Part shown: in pieces, positions 8,315-17,344 of the stretch
How positions within the stretch are numbered: the stretch's first letter is position 1
How the letters are laid out: every line of letters begins with the position of its first letter
DNA from: Demequina sp. NBRC 110051
GTDB taxonomy: Bacteria > Actinomycetota > Actinomycetes > Actinomycetales > Demequinaceae
Length of the DNA: 64,000 nucleotides
Direction: 5' to 3'
NCBI RefSeq assembly: GCF_002090055.1
Contig: NZ_BBRH01000014.1
Span: 1 to 64,000 of the forward strand
Made by a program: the position numbers and the translations under genes
Notes under the pieces: generated by a model
The model's database searches: none
Told to the model about the DNA's origin: nothing
The model's input: the letters and a program-made list of their open reading frames with translations, nothing else

Positions 8315-9112
8315 CTAGTGTGTCGGCACTCCGAACGCCAACAGGTGGCGCTCGGCAATCGTCCCGTCCTCGCGCACTCGCAGCTGCAAGAGCGTCATCG
8401 ACGCCGGCTGCGGCCACATGCGCGACCATGACGACACGGGCATGCCCATAGAAATGGCGACCGCGGACTTGATAGCGACGGCGTGTGAAGCGACCGCCCA
8501 GGCGCGCGCCTCGTCACGTCCCTCGCGCGCCAGGGACGCGTGTTCGCGCGCGGCGTCCACGATGAAGGAGTCGAAACGCAGACCCACGTCATGCAGCGAC
8601 TCGCCGCCCGGTGCACGGTGGTCTCCCATGCCCCACAGGTGCATGTTCTCGGGCTCGCGTTGGGTGATCTCCGCGCCGGTCAGCCCCTCCCACTGACCGA
8701 AGTGGACCTCGCGCACGCGGTCCTCGGTCTCCACGTGGGCACCCACGCGCCTCCCGATGGCGCCGCCGGTTTCCTGCGTGCGGGTCATGGGCGAGGCGAA
8801 CACGCGGCTGACGTGTGGCACGCGGTCCCAGTCCTTGCGGCCGATCCGATAGACGGCATCGGCCGCCTTTGCGGCCTGAACCCGCCCGGCAGCGTTCAGC
8901 GACGGCCCTACCTCTCCCGAGCCCGACAGGGCATGCGTGACCGTCATGTCCGTCACGCCGTGGCGCACCAGCACCAGGGTCAGCGGGCTCACAAAGCCCT
9001 CCTGGCCCAGGTCGTACAGCGACCGGCCGCGAGCGGGCTCGGGCGAGACGTCGGAACCGGTCTCGTGGGCCTCGCCCGAAGGGGCGGAGGGAACGGAGGG
9101 AGACGACGTCAT
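8315..9112 (-). CDS. Histidine phosphatase (phosphoglycerate mutase-like) family protein
   Basis: 265-residue protein of the histidine phosphatase superfamily. The catalytic motif LVLVRHG (His about 51), a second arginine in ASPMTRTQETG, the acidic VREVHFGQWEGLT and a late SHAVAIKS histidine are all present. I start at the ATG at 9112, two bases after the stop of the zinc-ribbon gene. The neighbour order Nif3, zinc ribbon, phosphatase matches mycobacterial Rv2230c-Rv2229c-Rv2228c. There the phosphatase is fused to an RNase HI domain; here that domain is absent and is replaced by about 35 low-complexity residues. The substrate is unknown; in mycobacteria this domain acts on alpha-ribazole phosphate and acid phosphatase substrates. 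Confidence 0.85.
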   Translation of the reverse strand: MTSSPSVPSAPSGEAHETGSDVSPEPARGRSLYDLGQEGFVSPLTLVLVRHGVTDMTVTHALSGSGEVGPSLNAAGRVQAAKAADAVYRIGRKDWDRVPHVSRVFASPMTRTQETGGAIGRRVGAHVETEDRVREVHFGQWEGLTGAEITQREPENMHLWGMGDHRAPGGESLHDVGLRFDSFIVDAAREHASLAREGRDEARAWAVASHAVAIKSAVAISMGMPVSSWSRMWPQPASMTLLQLRVREDGTIAERHLLAFGVPTH

Positions 9113-9114
9113 GC

Positions 9115-9852
9115 TCAGGCGTCCGCCTTCCGCACCAGGATCCTTCCGCACTCCTCACAGCGCACCACCGCATCTGGAGCGGCCGACTCGATCTGGCGCA
9201 GGTCCGCGGGGTTGAGCGTCATGTGGCAGCCCAGGCACTGGGAACCGCGAAGCGCGGCGGCGCCCACGCCGCCGTTGTGATCGCGCAACTTCTCGTACAG
9301 GGCGACCAGCGCCGCGTCGATTCCCTCGACGGCCAGCGCACGCTCGGCCGCGATGTCACCGATCTCCGCGTCGATGGCGGCGAGCTGCTGGTCACGCTCA
9401 TCGCTCAGGCGCGTAATGTCGGCGGCGATCGCGTCGCGCTGGGCCCGCACCTCGTCGTGGAGCTTCTCCGCGGTCTCGAGCCGCTCCATCGCCTCGATCT
9501 CGATGTCCTCGAGCGCGCTCTGGCGCCGGCCGAGCACCTCGAGTTCACTCTGCAGTGCCTGCAGGTCCTTCGCCGACCCGGTGCCGGACTCCAAGCGTCC
9601 GCGATCGCGGTCGGCGCGCAGCCGCACCGCTTGCACGTCGTCCTCCGCCTTCGTCACCTCGCGGCGCAGGTCGGAAACTTCCGTGCCGCGCGAGACGGCG
9701 TCCTCCTCGAGATCGGCCGCCCGCCCCGTGAGCTCGCGGATCTGCTCGGTGACGGGCAGGGTCTCGCGGCGGTGACGCGCCTGCTGGAGGCGCAGGTCGG
9801 CGTCCTGGACGTCAAGCAGTCGCAGCTGGTCGGCGACGGGGGCGGTAGGCAC
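9115..9852 (-). CDS. Coiled-coil protein with C4 zinc ribbon (CT398-like)
   Basis: 245 residues. The first two thirds are a long coiled coil rich in Glu, Arg, Leu and Ala. The end is a C4 zinc ribbon with CLGC near residue 205 and CEEC near 232. This fits the zinc-ribbon family whose chlamydial member is CT398. The GTG start follows AAGGAGCTC. It lies between nif3 (15-bp gap) and the phosphatase gene (two-base gap), so the three are co-transcribed. Proposed roles in nucleic-acid handling are not proven. Confidence 0.88.
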   Translation of the reverse strand: MPTAPVADQLRLLDVQDADLRLQQARHRRETLPVTEQIRELTGRAADLEEDAVSRGTEVSDLRREVTKAEDDVQAVRLRADRDRGRLESGTGSAKDLQALQSELEVLGRRQSALEDIEIEAMERLETAEKLHDEVRAQRDAIAADITRLSDERDQQLAAIDAEIGDIAAERALAVEGIDAALVALYEKLRDHNGGVGAAALRGSQCLGCHMTLNPADLRQIESAAPDAVVRCEECGRILVRKADA

Positions 9853-9867
9853 GGGTAGAGCTCCTTG

Positions 9868-10707
9868 TCACGAGGACGCGTCGCTCGCCGGTGAGGCGAA
9901 GTGCGCGGTCCAGGGATCGGTGTTGAGGGTGGACACGATGGTGTCGACGCCTGCGGCGTCGGCGACATGTTCGGCGGCGGCGGTCAGCCACGCCCATTCC
10001 GAGGCGTAGTGTGCCACGTCCACGAGGAACGGGCGGCCGTCGCCCAGGTCGGCGAGCTCACGCGCGTCGGACGCGGGGTGGTGGCGCAGGTCCGCAGTGA
10101 CGTACACGTCCGCCCGTGCCGCCTTCGCGGCCGCGAGGAAGGAGTCGCCCGCTCCCCCGCAGACGGCCACCGAGGTGACGAGAGCGTCGAGGTCCCCCGC
10201 GACCCGCACCCCGTGCGCCGTCGCAGGCAGCTTCTCGGCAACCAATTGAGCGAACTCCCCTAAGGTGAGCGGCCCGCCCAGGACACCCATGCGTCCGGTG
10301 CCCTGTGTCGCATCGGCCGTCGAAGGAACCAGCGGCACGGTCGAGCGCACGCCGAGCGCCTCGGCAAGCGCCTCGGCGACACCGCCCGAGGCGTGATCGG
10401 CGTTGGTGTGCGCGTTGAACAGGCCGATGCCATGGGCGATCAGCTGGTGGACCACCGCGCCCTTGGCACTGGTCACGGGCAGTTGCTGCACACCGCGAAG
10501 CAGCAAGGGGTGGTGCGTGACGATGAGGTCGGCATCGACGTCGATCGCCTCCTGCACCACCGCGAGTGTGGGATCGACCGCGAAGAGCACCCGCCCGACG
10601 CCCGCCCCGGGATCGCCGACCGTGAGGCCGTTGACGTCCCACTCCTCCGCGAGCGACGGAGGGAACCTGGTGTCGAGGATGTCGACGATGTCTGCGACCG
10701 TGGCCAT
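9868..10707 (-). CDS. Nif3-like dinuclear metal-centre protein
   Basis: 279-residue member of the NIF3/YbgI (GTP cyclohydrolase I type 2) family, which forms hexamers with a two-metal site. Visible metal-ligand motifs are the IVTHHPLLLRG histidines near residue 66, HTNADHASGG near 100, and the C-terminal DVAHYASEW region. Length suits the short NIF3 form, without the central insert of longer homologues. It is the first gene of a three-gene operon with the zinc-ribbon and phosphatase genes. The enzyme activity of actinobacterial members is not settled. Confidence 0.9.
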   Translation of the reverse strand: MATVADIVDILDTRFPPSLAEEWDVNGLTVGDPGAGVGRVLFAVDPTLAVVQEAIDVDADLIVTHHPLLLRGVQQLPVTSAKGAVVHQLIAHGIGLFNAHTNADHASGGVAEALAEALGVRSTVPLVPSTADATQGTGRMGVLGGPLTLGEFAQLVAEKLPATAHGVRVAGDLDALVTSVAVCGGAGDSFLAAAKAARADVYVTADLRHHPASDARELADLGDGRPFLVDVAHYASEWAWLTAAAEHVADAAGVDTIVSTLNTDPWTAHFASPASDASS

Positions 10708-10716
10708 GCCCTCACG

Positions 10717-11487
10717 CTACTGGGGATTGCGGGTGGGTGAATCCTCAGACTTCTCGAGCGCGGCCGTGAGCCGGTCTATCTTTCCCTCGAGTTCGGCGAT
10801 CCGGGCCTGCACCTCCTCGTGGCGGGTGACCTCGCGAGCCTCGTCCTCCTGCTCATCGGCGCCGCTCGTGAGGGCGACAAACCAGGCCGCCACCGAGGCC
10901 GTCACGACACCGATAAGGGCGATGCCGACGAGCATCATGAGCACCGCGATGACGCGGCCCTCGACCGACACGGGCGAGAAGTCTCCGTAGCCCACGGTCG
11001 TCACCGTCACGAAGGCCCACCACAGGGCGTCGCCGAAAGTGTTGATCGCCGAGTCTGTGACCTCGCGCTCGGCGGCGAGCACCGCGACCGAGCCGATCCA
11101 CAGCAGCAGCACCACCGACAGCACCACTGCCTGCATGGTCTTCATGCGGCCCTTGGCCGTCGCGAAGGCCGTCGCCTGGGTGAAGGCCGTGAGCACCTTG
11201 AGCGGGCGGGCCGCAGGGACCAACACCGCGATCACGTCGATCGGGTGCGTCCACAGGAAACGCCAGGACTTCTTCGAGATGATCGTGCGCACGATGAGGT
11301 CGGCGAGGAAAATGGCCCAAATCACGCCCTGCACCGTCAGCATCGTGGCGCGCACACCGCCGGGCAGCGAATGAAAGAAGATGATGCGGCCGGACCACAC
11401 GCACAGGAAGATCAGGGCGAGAGCCGCCATCGGGGCATCGGTCTTCTGGGCGTAGGCGTCGTACTTGTCGCCCATCGGCTCGGCCAT
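10717..11487 (-). CDS. Two-pore-helix potassium channel family protein
   Basis: 256-residue ion channel. The selectivity filter TTVGYGDFSPV (about residues 163-173) follows a pore helix WWAFVTV, and a final transmembrane helix follows it. Upstream hydrophobic segments (about 20-40, 50-70, 90-105, 120-140) suggest a six-helix voltage-sensor-like subunit rather than the minimal two-helix form. A C-terminal coiled coil (IAELEGKIDRLTAALEKSE) may help tetramerise it. Start at 11487 is preceded by AAGGGAAG. A second ATG four codons in is possible. It stands alone, next to tRNA-Val. Confidence 0.87.
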   Translation of the reverse strand: MAEPMGDKYDAYAQKTDAPMAALALIFLCVWSGRIIFFHSLPGGVRATMLTVQGVIWAIFLADLIVRTIISKKSWRFLWTHPIDVIAVLVPAARPLKVLTAFTQATAFATAKGRMKTMQAVVLSVVLLLWIGSVAVLAAEREVTDSAINTFGDALWWAFVTVTTVGYGDFSPVSVEGRVIAVLMMLVGIALIGVVTASVAAWFVALTSGADEQEDEAREVTRHEEVQARIAELEGKIDRLTAALEKSEDSPTRNPQ

Positions 11488-11538
11488 CGCGGCGCTTCCC
11501 TTCAGTCGCGGACAGGTGCCTCACGCCATCGTACTGAC

Positions 11539-11553
11539 GGCCGATGCCGTGGC
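11539..11553 (+). repeat. Dispersed motif GGCCGATGCCGTGGC, K+ channel/tRNA-Val gap
   Basis: Exact 15-mer followed by TGGGG rather than GGG. It is followed by an inverted GAGCGCTCGCC/GCGAG segment. Located upstream of the channel gene and downstream of tRNA-Val on the minus strand. Confidence 0.65.
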
Positions 11554-11600
11554 TGGGGAGCGCTCGCCGCTCGTCTGCGAGCGGGGTTGAGTCACAGGAG

Positions 11601-11674
11601 TGGGCCCTGCCGGACTCGAACCGACGACACCTGCGGTGTAAACGCAGTGCTCTAACCAACTGAGCTAAGGGCCC
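11601..11674 (-). tRNA. tRNA-Val (anticodon TAC)
   Basis: Cloverleaf on the minus strand: acceptor GGGCCCT / AGGGCCC, D arm GCTC/GAGC, anticodon stem CTGCG / CGCAG with loop TTTACAC, T arm GTCGG TTCGAGT CCGGC and discriminator A. The anticodon TAC reads GUA valine codons. No CCA is encoded. Confidence 0.96.
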
Positions 11675-11754
11675 TGGGGTGACCATTGTGGCGCATCGCG
11701 ACGCCGCGATGTCACACCCCGGTGCGACAGTGCTCTCAGACGAGAGGATTCGCC

Positions 11755-12027
11755 ATGACAGCCACGGCCACGACAACGACCAACGCGCTGCGCCCGCGCT
11801 GGAGCAGCCACGGCGACGCGCCGCATTCCGTCGCCACCGAGCAAGACATGGCGGCACATGTCGCTCGACTTGCCATGCCCGGCAGTTGGGCAACCGTCAC
11901 CCGCCCGGGCGGCGCGTACGAGGTGCGCCGCGTGCCGGGCGGATGGGTCGTCGAACGCGAGGGCGCGTCGCAGCGCTTCCGCCGCGGAGGCGAAGCCGCC
12001 CACGCGTTGTGGGCGTGGCGCGTCTAG
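11755..12027 (+). CDS. Small hypothetical protein
   Basis: 90-residue soluble protein that I do not recognise. The ATG at 11755 follows GAGAGGATTCGCC. The N-terminus is Thr/Ala-rich. The C-terminal half (VTRPGGAYEVRRVPGGWVVEREG...FRRGGEAAHALWAWRV) is a compact alternating basic/hydrophobic stretch and probably one small fold. Codon use matches its neighbours. It is convergent with the AhpE gene, 10 bp away. Confidence 0.6.
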   Translation: MTATATTTTNALRPRWSSHGDAPHSVATEQDMAAHVARLAMPGSWATVTRPGGAYEVRRVPGGWVVEREGASQRFRRGGEAAHALWAWRV

Positions 12028-12037
12028 ACGAAGCGCG

Positions 12038-12499
12038 TCAGTCGAGCGCCGCGATGGCCTCGCGGTAGTCGTCGATACTGCGCGCCTCACCCGTGGGGTT
12101 GCGCACCAGCCAGCGGACGATGCCGTCGGCGTCGATGAGGAACGTGCCACGCGTGGCCAGGCCCTTGTCGTCCGAGAACACGTCGTAGGCACGCGCCGCC
12201 TCACCGTGAGGCCAGAAGTCGCTCAGCAGGGACTCGTTGAACGCGTGCACGTCGCCCCACGCCTTCATCGTGTACAGCGAGTCGCACGACACGACGGCGA
12301 CGGCGACGTCCTTGTCCTCCGACAAGGCGCCCGCGTCACGCAGGTCGATGAGCTCATTGGTGCACGTGTCGGAGAAGGCAAACGGCACGAACACCAGCAG
12401 CAGCGGCTTGCCGCGGAAGTCGGTGAGCGAGACGTGGCGACCGTGCTGGTCGATAAGCGAGAATCCCGGCGCGGCGTCTCCCACCGCGGGGTGCGTCAC
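12038..12499 (-). CDS. AhpE-type peroxiredoxin
   Basis: 153-residue thiol peroxidase, the same length as mycobacterial AhpE. The peroxidatic cysteine lies in VPFAFSDTC (Cys46), with Ser in place of the usual Thr three residues earlier. The later CDSLYTMKAW and GLATRGTFLID segments fit the family. The start is a GTG whose last bases form GTGA with the stop of the upstream DUF3052 gene, so the two are translationally coupled. The order AhpE, DUF3052, aceE is the same as in mycobacteria (Rv2238c, Rv2239c, Rv2241). A second cysteine (in VVSCDS) may or may not resolve the sulfenate. Confidence 0.88.
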   Translation of the reverse strand: MTHPAVGDAAPGFSLIDQHGRHVSLTDFRGKPLLLVFVPFAFSDTCTNELIDLRDAGALSEDKDVAVAVVSCDSLYTMKAWGDVHAFNESLLSDFWPHGEAARAYDVFSDDKGLATRGTFLIDADGIVRWLVRNPTGEARSIDDYREAIAALD

Positions 12500-12918
12500 T
12501 TCTGCCAGCCCTTGTCCACCAGGCGGGTGCAGGACCAGCCGTCTCCGACCACGAAGGTCGAGGTGCCGTGGAGCCCCGCGAGCGAGGAGGCCTCCTGGAC
12601 GTCGCCGGGAAGCACGTGACCCTTGGTGCCGGCCTTGGGTGTGAGCAGCCACACCTTGCCGCCGTCATCGAGGAGCGACTGGACGTCCATCAGCAAGTCC
12701 GCGAGGTCGTCGTCGCCGTCGCGGAACCACACAACGACACCATCGGTGACGTCGCCGTAGTCCTCGTCGACGAGGTCTTCGCCCGTGGCATCCGCGAGAG
12801 CGGCGCGTAGGGGCTCGTCCACGTCGTTGTCGTAGCCGAACTCCTGCAGGACCATTCCCTTGGTCAGGTCAAACCGGGCGATGACGCTGGTCGCGTCCGT
12901 GCCCTCCTGTGTCGCCAC
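12496..12918 (-). CDS. DUF3052 family protein
   Basis: 140-residue actinobacterial protein. Recognised by VIARFDLTKGMVLQEFGYDNDVDE, then DGVVVWFRDGDDDLADLLMD and the closing segment KVWLLTPKAG...HVLPGDVQEA. No biochemical role is known. I chose the GTG at 12918, which has GAGAGGAGC upstream, over the in-frame GTG at 12948, which has none. It is divergent from aceE and coupled to the peroxiredoxin gene. Confidence 0.87.
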   Translation of the reverse strand: MATQEGTDATSVIARFDLTKGMVLQEFGYDNDVDEPLRAALADATGEDLVDEDYGDVTDGVVVWFRDGDDDLADLLMDVQSLLDDGGKVWLLTPKAGTKGHVLPGDVQEASSLAGLHGTSTFVVGDGWSCTRLVDKGWQK

Positions 12919-13040
12919 AGCGGCGCCGCTCCTCTCGTTGACGATCACGCGCGGACCCGCGCGTTGGAGTCCACAGTAGAGCCCCGTGCGCGACGGTGGC
13001 AACGGCGCCACACCGGGCGCGTCCGCGCGGACCCCAGCGT

Positions 13041-13064
13041 GACAATAGACTTGTCTATCGACAG
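13041..13064 (+). promoter_or_regulatory. Dyad cluster upstream of aceE
   Basis: ATAGAC-TT-GTCTAT (13045-13058) is a perfect inverted repeat. It overlaps two more dyads, GACAA-TAGAC-TTGTC (13041-13055) and TGTC-TATC-GACA (13052-13063). The cluster lies about 90 bp upstream of the aceE start, in the DUF3052/aceE divergent gap. It could be an operator for either side; the regulator is unknown. Confidence 0.5.
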
Positions 13065-13150
13065 AATGAGGCGGACGAGGCGGTCATGGCCGCTCCCCAC
13101 CCTCCAACTGATAGGGCGCTCAACCCCTGCGCCTGAGAGGAAGTTCACTG

Positions 13151-15862
13151 GTGGCTTCACACGGCGACATCGACAAGGACCCGAGCGAGACCAACGAATG
13201 GCTCGAATCGCTCGATGGGCTGATCGAGGAAGGGGGCGAATCCCGCGCCGAGTATGTGCTCGACCGCATGGTGGACCACGCCGCCTCGAAGCAGCTCTCG
13301 GTCCCGCTGAGCCTCAACACCCCGTACGTCAACACCATCCACGCTGACGACGAGCCCGAGTTCCCCGGCGACGAGGAAATGGAGCGCCGCTACCGCGGCT
13401 GGATCCGCTGGAACGCCGCGGTCATGGTGACGCGCGCGCAGGCGGCCGGCAAGGGCGTGGGCGGCCACATCTCGTCGTACGCGTCCGTCGCGACGCTGTA
13501 CGAGGTGGGCCTCAACCACTTCTTCCGCGGCAAGGACCACCCCGGCGGCGGCGACCAGGTGTACTTCCAGGGTCACGCCGCTCCCGGTGTGTACGCCCGC
13601 GGCTACGTCGAGGGTCGTTTCTCCGAGGCCGACCTCGACTCGTTCCGTCAGGAGAAGTCCGGCCCGGGTCGCGGCATGTCCTCGTACCCGCACCCGCGCC
13701 TCATGCCCGACGTGTGGGAGTTCCCCACGGTGTCGATGGGCCTCGGCCCCGCCTCGGCCATCTACCAGGCGTGGACCAACCGCTACATGCACCTGCGCGG
13801 CATCAAGGACACGTCGCAGCAGCACGTGTGGGCGTTCCTGGGCGACGGCGAGATGGACGAGCCGGAGAGCCGCGGCATGCTGCAGCTCGCCGCCCACCAG
13901 GGCCTCGACAACCTCACCTTCGTCGTCAACTGCAACCTGCAGCGCCTCGATGGCCCTGTGCGCGGTAACGGCAAGATCATCCAGGAGCTCGAGGCGTTCT
14001 TCCGTGGCGCCGGCTGGAACGTCATCAAGGTGGTGTGGGGCCGCAACTGGGACCCGCTGCTGCAGCGCGACGAGGATGGCGCGCTCGTCAACCTCATGAA
14101 CACCGTGCCCGACGGCGACTTCCAGACCTATCGTGCCGAGTCCGGCGCGTTCATCCGTGACCAGTTTTTTGGCGGCGACCCTCGCGCCAAGGAGCTCGTC
14201 AAGGACATGACGGACGACGAGATCTGGGCGCTCAAGCGTGGCGGTCACGACTACCGCAAGCTGTACGCGGCGTATGCGAAGGCCACCACCGAGGCCAACG
14301 GCAAGCCCACGGTCATCCTCGCGAAGACCATCAAGGGCTACGGCCTCGGTTCGAACTTCGCGGCGCGTAACTCGACGCACCAGATGAAGAAGCTCGCCGC
14401 GGCGGACCTCAAGGTTCTGCGCGACACCTTCGACATCCCCTTCAGTGACGAGCAGCTCGAGGCCGACCCGTACAACCCGCCGTACTACCACCCCGGGTTC
14501 GAGGACCCGTCGGTCAAGTACATGCTGGAGCGTCGCCAGGCGCTGGGCGGCTTTGTGCCCGAGCGCCGCGACTCGCGCAAGGACATCGCGTTGCCCGGCG
14601 ATAAGGCCTACGAGCTCCTCGCCAAGGGATCGGGCAAGCAGGAGGTCGCCACCACCATGGCGTTCGTCCGCCTGTTCAAGGACCTGGTGCGCGACAAGGA
14701 GTTCGGCCACCGCGTGGTGCCGATCATCCCCGACGAGGCCCGTACGTTCGGCCTGGACGCCATCTTCCCCTCGGCGAAGATCTTCAACACGAACGGCCAG
14801 AACTACCTGCCGGTGGACCGCGAGCTCATGCTGAGCTACAAGGAGTCCGAGGCCGGGCAGATCATGCACACCGGCATCAACGAGGCCGGTTCCGCCGCCG
14901 CGTTCCAGGCCGTCGGCACCGCATACGCGACGCACGACGAACCCCTGGTGCCGTTCTACATCTTCTACTCGATGTTCGGCTTCCAGCGCACCGGCGACCA
15001 GTTCTGGGCCGCCGGCGACCAGATGACGCGTGGCTTCATCATCGGCGCCACCGCTGGCCGCACCACCCTCACGGGTGAGGGCCTCCAGCACGCCGACGGC
15101 CACTCGCCGCTCATCGCCGGCACCAACACCTCGGTTGTCCAGTACGACCCGGCGTTCGGCTACGAGATCCGCCACATCGTGCGCGACGGCCTGCAGCGGA
15201 TGTACGGCAACGACGGCCGCGACCCGAACGTCATGTACTACCTCACGGTGTACAACGAGCCCATCCAGCAGCCCGCCGAGCCCGAGAACGTCGACGTCGA
15301 GGGCATCCTCAAGGGCATCTACAAGTACGCCGACGCCCCCGAGGGTGAGGGCCCCGTCGCCCAGATCCTCGCCTCCGGCGTCGCCGTGCCGTGGGCCCTC
15401 GAGGCTCAGGAACTGCTGGCCCGCGACTACGGCGTGCGCGCCGCGGTCTGGTCCGTCACCAGCTGGAACGAGCTGCGTCGCGAGGCCCTCGAGGCCGAGG
15501 AGCACAACTTCCTCCACCCCAGCGAGGAGCCCCGCACCGCGTACCTCACCACCAAGCTGCAGGGTGCTTCCGGGCCGTTCGTCGCCACAAGCGACTACGA
15601 CCACCTGGTCGCCGACCAGATCCGTGCGTGGGTTCCCGGCGACTACGCGACGCTCGGCGCCGACGGCTTCGGCTTCTCGGACACTCGCGCCGCCGCCCGT
15701 CGCTACTTCAAGATCGACGGTCCCTCGACGGCGGTCAAGGTGCTCCAGCGCCTCGCCGCCGCGGGCCAGGTGGAGCGCCACCTCGTCCAGGACGCGATCA
15801 ACCGCTACGAGCTGCACGACGTCCGCAAGGGCACGTCCGGCAACGCCGGGGGCGACGCCTAA
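13151..15862 (+). CDS. aceE: Pyruvate dehydrogenase E1 component, homodimeric type
   Basis: 903-residue thiamine-diphosphate enzyme that decarboxylates pyruvate and transfers acetyl groups to lipoyl E2. The length and sequence are those of the single-chain E1, from [15 protein letters not shown] through the TPP-binding stretch [14 protein letters not shown] (about residue 230) and [17 protein letters not shown]. The transketolase-like central domain and the conserved C-terminal [18 protein letters not shown] are intact. The GTG start follows GAGAGGAAG. E2 and E3 genes are not in the window, as is normal for actinobacteria. Acetyl-CoA from this enzyme feeds the fatty-acid genes 1.5 kb downstream. 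A good terminator follows at 15878. Confidence 0.97.
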   Translation: MASHGDIDKDPSETNEWLESLDGLIEEGGESRAEYVLDRMVDHAASKQLSVPLSLNTPYVNTIHADDEPEFPGDEEMERRYRGWIRWNAAVMVTRAQAAGKGVGGHISSYASVATLYEVGLNHFFRGKDHPGGGDQVYFQGHAAPGVYARGYVEGRFSEADLDSFRQEKSGPGRGMSSYPHPRLMPDVWEFPTVSMGLGPASAIYQAWTNRYMHLRGIKDTSQQHVWAFLGDGEMDEPESRGMLQLAAHQGLDNLTFVVNCNLQRLDGPVRGNGKIIQELEAFFRGAGWNVIKVVWGRNWDPLLQRDEDGALVNLMNTVPDGDFQTYRAESGAFIRDQFFGGDPRAKELVKDMTDDEIWALKRGGHDYRKLYAAYAKATTEANGKPTVILAKTIKGYGLGSNFAARNSTHQMKKLAAADLKVLRDTFDIPFSDEQLEADPYNPPYYHPGFEDPSVKYMLERRQALGGFVPERRDSRKDIALPGDKAYELLAKGSGKQEVATTMAFVRLFKDLVRDKEFGHRVVPIIPDEARTFGLDAIFPSAKIFNTNGQNYLPVDRELMLSYKESEAGQIMHTGINEAGSAAAFQAVGTAYATHDEPLVPFYIFYSMFGFQRTGDQFWAAGDQMTRGFIIGATAGRTTLTGEGLQHADGHSPLIAGTNTSVVQYDPAFGYEIRHIVRDGLQRMYGNDGRDPNVMYYLTVYNEPIQQPAEPENVDVEGILKGIYKYADAPEGEGPVAQILASGVAVPWALEAQELLARDYGVRAAVWSVTSWNELRREALEAEEHNFLHPSEEPRTAYLTTKLQGASGPFVATSDYDHLVADQIRAWVPGDYATLGADGFGFSDTRAAARRYFKIDGPSTAVKVLQRLAAAGQVERHLVQDAINRYELHDVRKGTSGNAGGDA

Positions 15863-15877
15863 GCGTCACCTCTTCTC

Positions 15878-15911
15878 GAAGCCCGCTCTCGCCTCGGTGA
15901 GGGCGGGCTTC
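15878..15911 (+). terminator. Terminator after aceE
   Basis: Perfect 9-bp stem GAAGCCCGC / GCGGGCTTC with a 16-nt loop, 15 bp after the aceE stop, followed by a short T-rich stretch (TTCGTCGTT). It may also act on the convergent membrane-protein gene. Confidence 0.75.
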
Positions 15912-15922
15912 GTCGTTCGGGC

Positions 15923-15937
15923 GGCCGATGCCGTGGC
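15923..15937 (+). repeat. Dispersed motif GGCCGATGCCGTGGC, aceE/membrane-protein gap
   Basis: Exact 15-mer followed by GGGCTTT, placed between the aceE terminator and the stop of the convergent gene at 15944. Confidence 0.7.
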
Positions 15938-15943
15938 GGGCTT

Positions 15944-17233
15944 TCAGTCCCGCCGCTGCTCCTCCGCGGGGTCGCCCTGGTCCTCATCCGACTCGTCGCG
16001 CTCCGCAGACGCGTCGCCATCCGCCGGCTCGTCGCTCTCCCGCAGCTCGTCACCGTCGCCAGGCTCGTCGGTGTCGAGAGGCTCGACGGCGTCCATGTCA
16101 CCGCGGTCGGCCTCGGCCTCGTACTCCGCCATGGCTTCGGGATCGCCCTCGGCTTGCCCCATGTGCGACGTGGTCGACGCGCTCAACGAGGTCGAGCGGG
16201 AGGAACCCGAACCTGATCCCCCCGAGCCTGTGCGACCCGAGCCGGAATGGCTCGCCGATCCCCTGCCCCGTTCGCTAACCGAGGCGGCAGCGACGCCGGC
16301 CGCGGCATCGGCCGTCCGAGCATCGCGGGCTCGCGACGGTTCAGGGTCGCCGGTGACCTGATCGGGCTGCTGGGCCATGGTCCCCGAGGTGAACGTCGCA
16401 GGCGCCGTACCACCGGTAGTCGTGATCCGATCCGTGGTGGGGGCGCCGTGGCGGCGCGCGATGACAAGGGAGCGGGCCGTGAGAGTGGCCGCGACCACGA
16501 TGAGCGCGACGACGACTCCGAGCAGGACCCACAGCGTGATCGCGAGCGTGCCCACAAACGCGCCGTCGTGTGCCACCCGCACGTAGGCATACGCCTCGCA
16601 GCCACCCGTCGAGCCTTCGAGGTCACCCCCGAAGTGATACGTCCCCGTCAGCGGAAAGCCGACGGCATCGCGGACGATCTGCTCGCGCGCGTCCACCGAA
16701 TCCTCGCCCGTGAGATCGAGTGGTCCGGAGTAGGCGTCCTGGCCGTTCCACAGGGGCACGCGGAAGCCCCCGAGCATGAGGGCGACCGACGGCCGCGCCT
16801 CGGTGAGCTCGTTCTCCGTGCTCGCGCTCCACACCACGGTGTCGTCCTGCGTCACGTCGAAGGGGTCGGTCGCGGAGGTCTGGGCCGGGCCGCGCGGATC
16901 GGGCTCGAGGGACGAGGTCGCCTCAGCAGTGCACCCCGAGCTCAGCGAGCCCGTCCCGACGTATTCGGGGATCCCGGTGAGCGCCACCCCACCGCACAAA
17001 GCCGCGAGGACCATCGCGGTCGCGAAGCGCCCGGTGGCGTGGCGCGGCGCCAGGGTCGTGAGGTACGTGGTGACGGCGATCGCCACCGCCACGATGCCGA
17101 ACAACGGCAGCCTGTCCGGCGGCGTCACACCCAGGATCCAGAGCAAGGCCGACACCACGATTCCCAGGAGGAGGCCCAGGAGGGCGCCGATCAGGGGCTT
17201 GGGGCGTGGCGTCGTCACCGTCGTCGTGTCCAT
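15944..17233 (-). CDS. Membrane protein of unknown function with acidic C-terminal tail
   Basis: 429 residues, not recognised. Two hydrophobic segments near the N-terminus (about 13-31 and 40-58) and one near 70-95 are followed by an extracytoplasmic-looking domain containing two or three cysteines (SSGCTAEA, GGCEAYAYVR). Another membrane helix is near 230-252. The last 140 residues are first Ser/Gly-rich and then very acidic (runs of DE, GDG and DESDED), probably disordered and cytoplasmic. It lies convergent to aceE and divergent from the fasR-type regulator, interrupting an otherwise conserved aceE-fab neighbourhood. Function should not be guessed from context alone. Confidence 0.7.
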   Translation of the reverse strand: MDTTTVTTPRPKPLIGALLGLLLGIVVSALLWILGVTPPDRLPLFGIVAVAIAVTTYLTTLAPRHATGRFATAMVLAALCGGVALTGIPEYVGTGSLSSGCTAEATSSLEPDPRGPAQTSATDPFDVTQDDTVVWSASTENELTEARPSVALMLGGFRVPLWNGQDAYSGPLDLTGEDSVDAREQIVRDAVGFPLTGTYHFGGDLEGSTGGCEAYAYVRVAHDGAFVGTLAITLWVLLGVVVALIVVAATLTARSLVIARRHGAPTTDRITTTGGTAPATFTSGTMAQQPDQVTGDPEPSRARDARTADAAAGVAAASVSERGRGSASHSGSGRTGSGGSGSGSSRSTSLSASTTSHMGQAEGDPEAMAEYEAEADRGDMDAVEPLDTDEPGDGDELRESDEPADGDASAERDESDEDQGDPAEEQRRD

Positions 17234-17279
17234 GCCTCACGCTAACCCGCCGGCACACGAAACGCCTGGAAGAAGGCGA

Positions 17280-17293
17280 CCACGGCATCGGCC
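17280..17293 (-). repeat. Dispersed motif GGCCGATGCCGTGG, upstream of the fasR-like gene
   Basis: Exact 14-mer on the minus strand followed by TCGCC, the variant also seen at 45959. It lies between two divergent genes, about 50 bp from each start. Confidence 0.65.
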
Positions 17294-17344
17294 TCAGGGA
17301 CGGCGCGTTGTGGATGATCCACAAACGAACCGTATGATCTCCAC

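Noticed and set aside
13157-15817. 886-codon open frame antisense to aceE
   Set aside because: Third-position GC of aceE keeps the opposite strand free of stops. The translation is Val/Gly/Arg/Ala-rich with no domain, and aceE is unambiguous.
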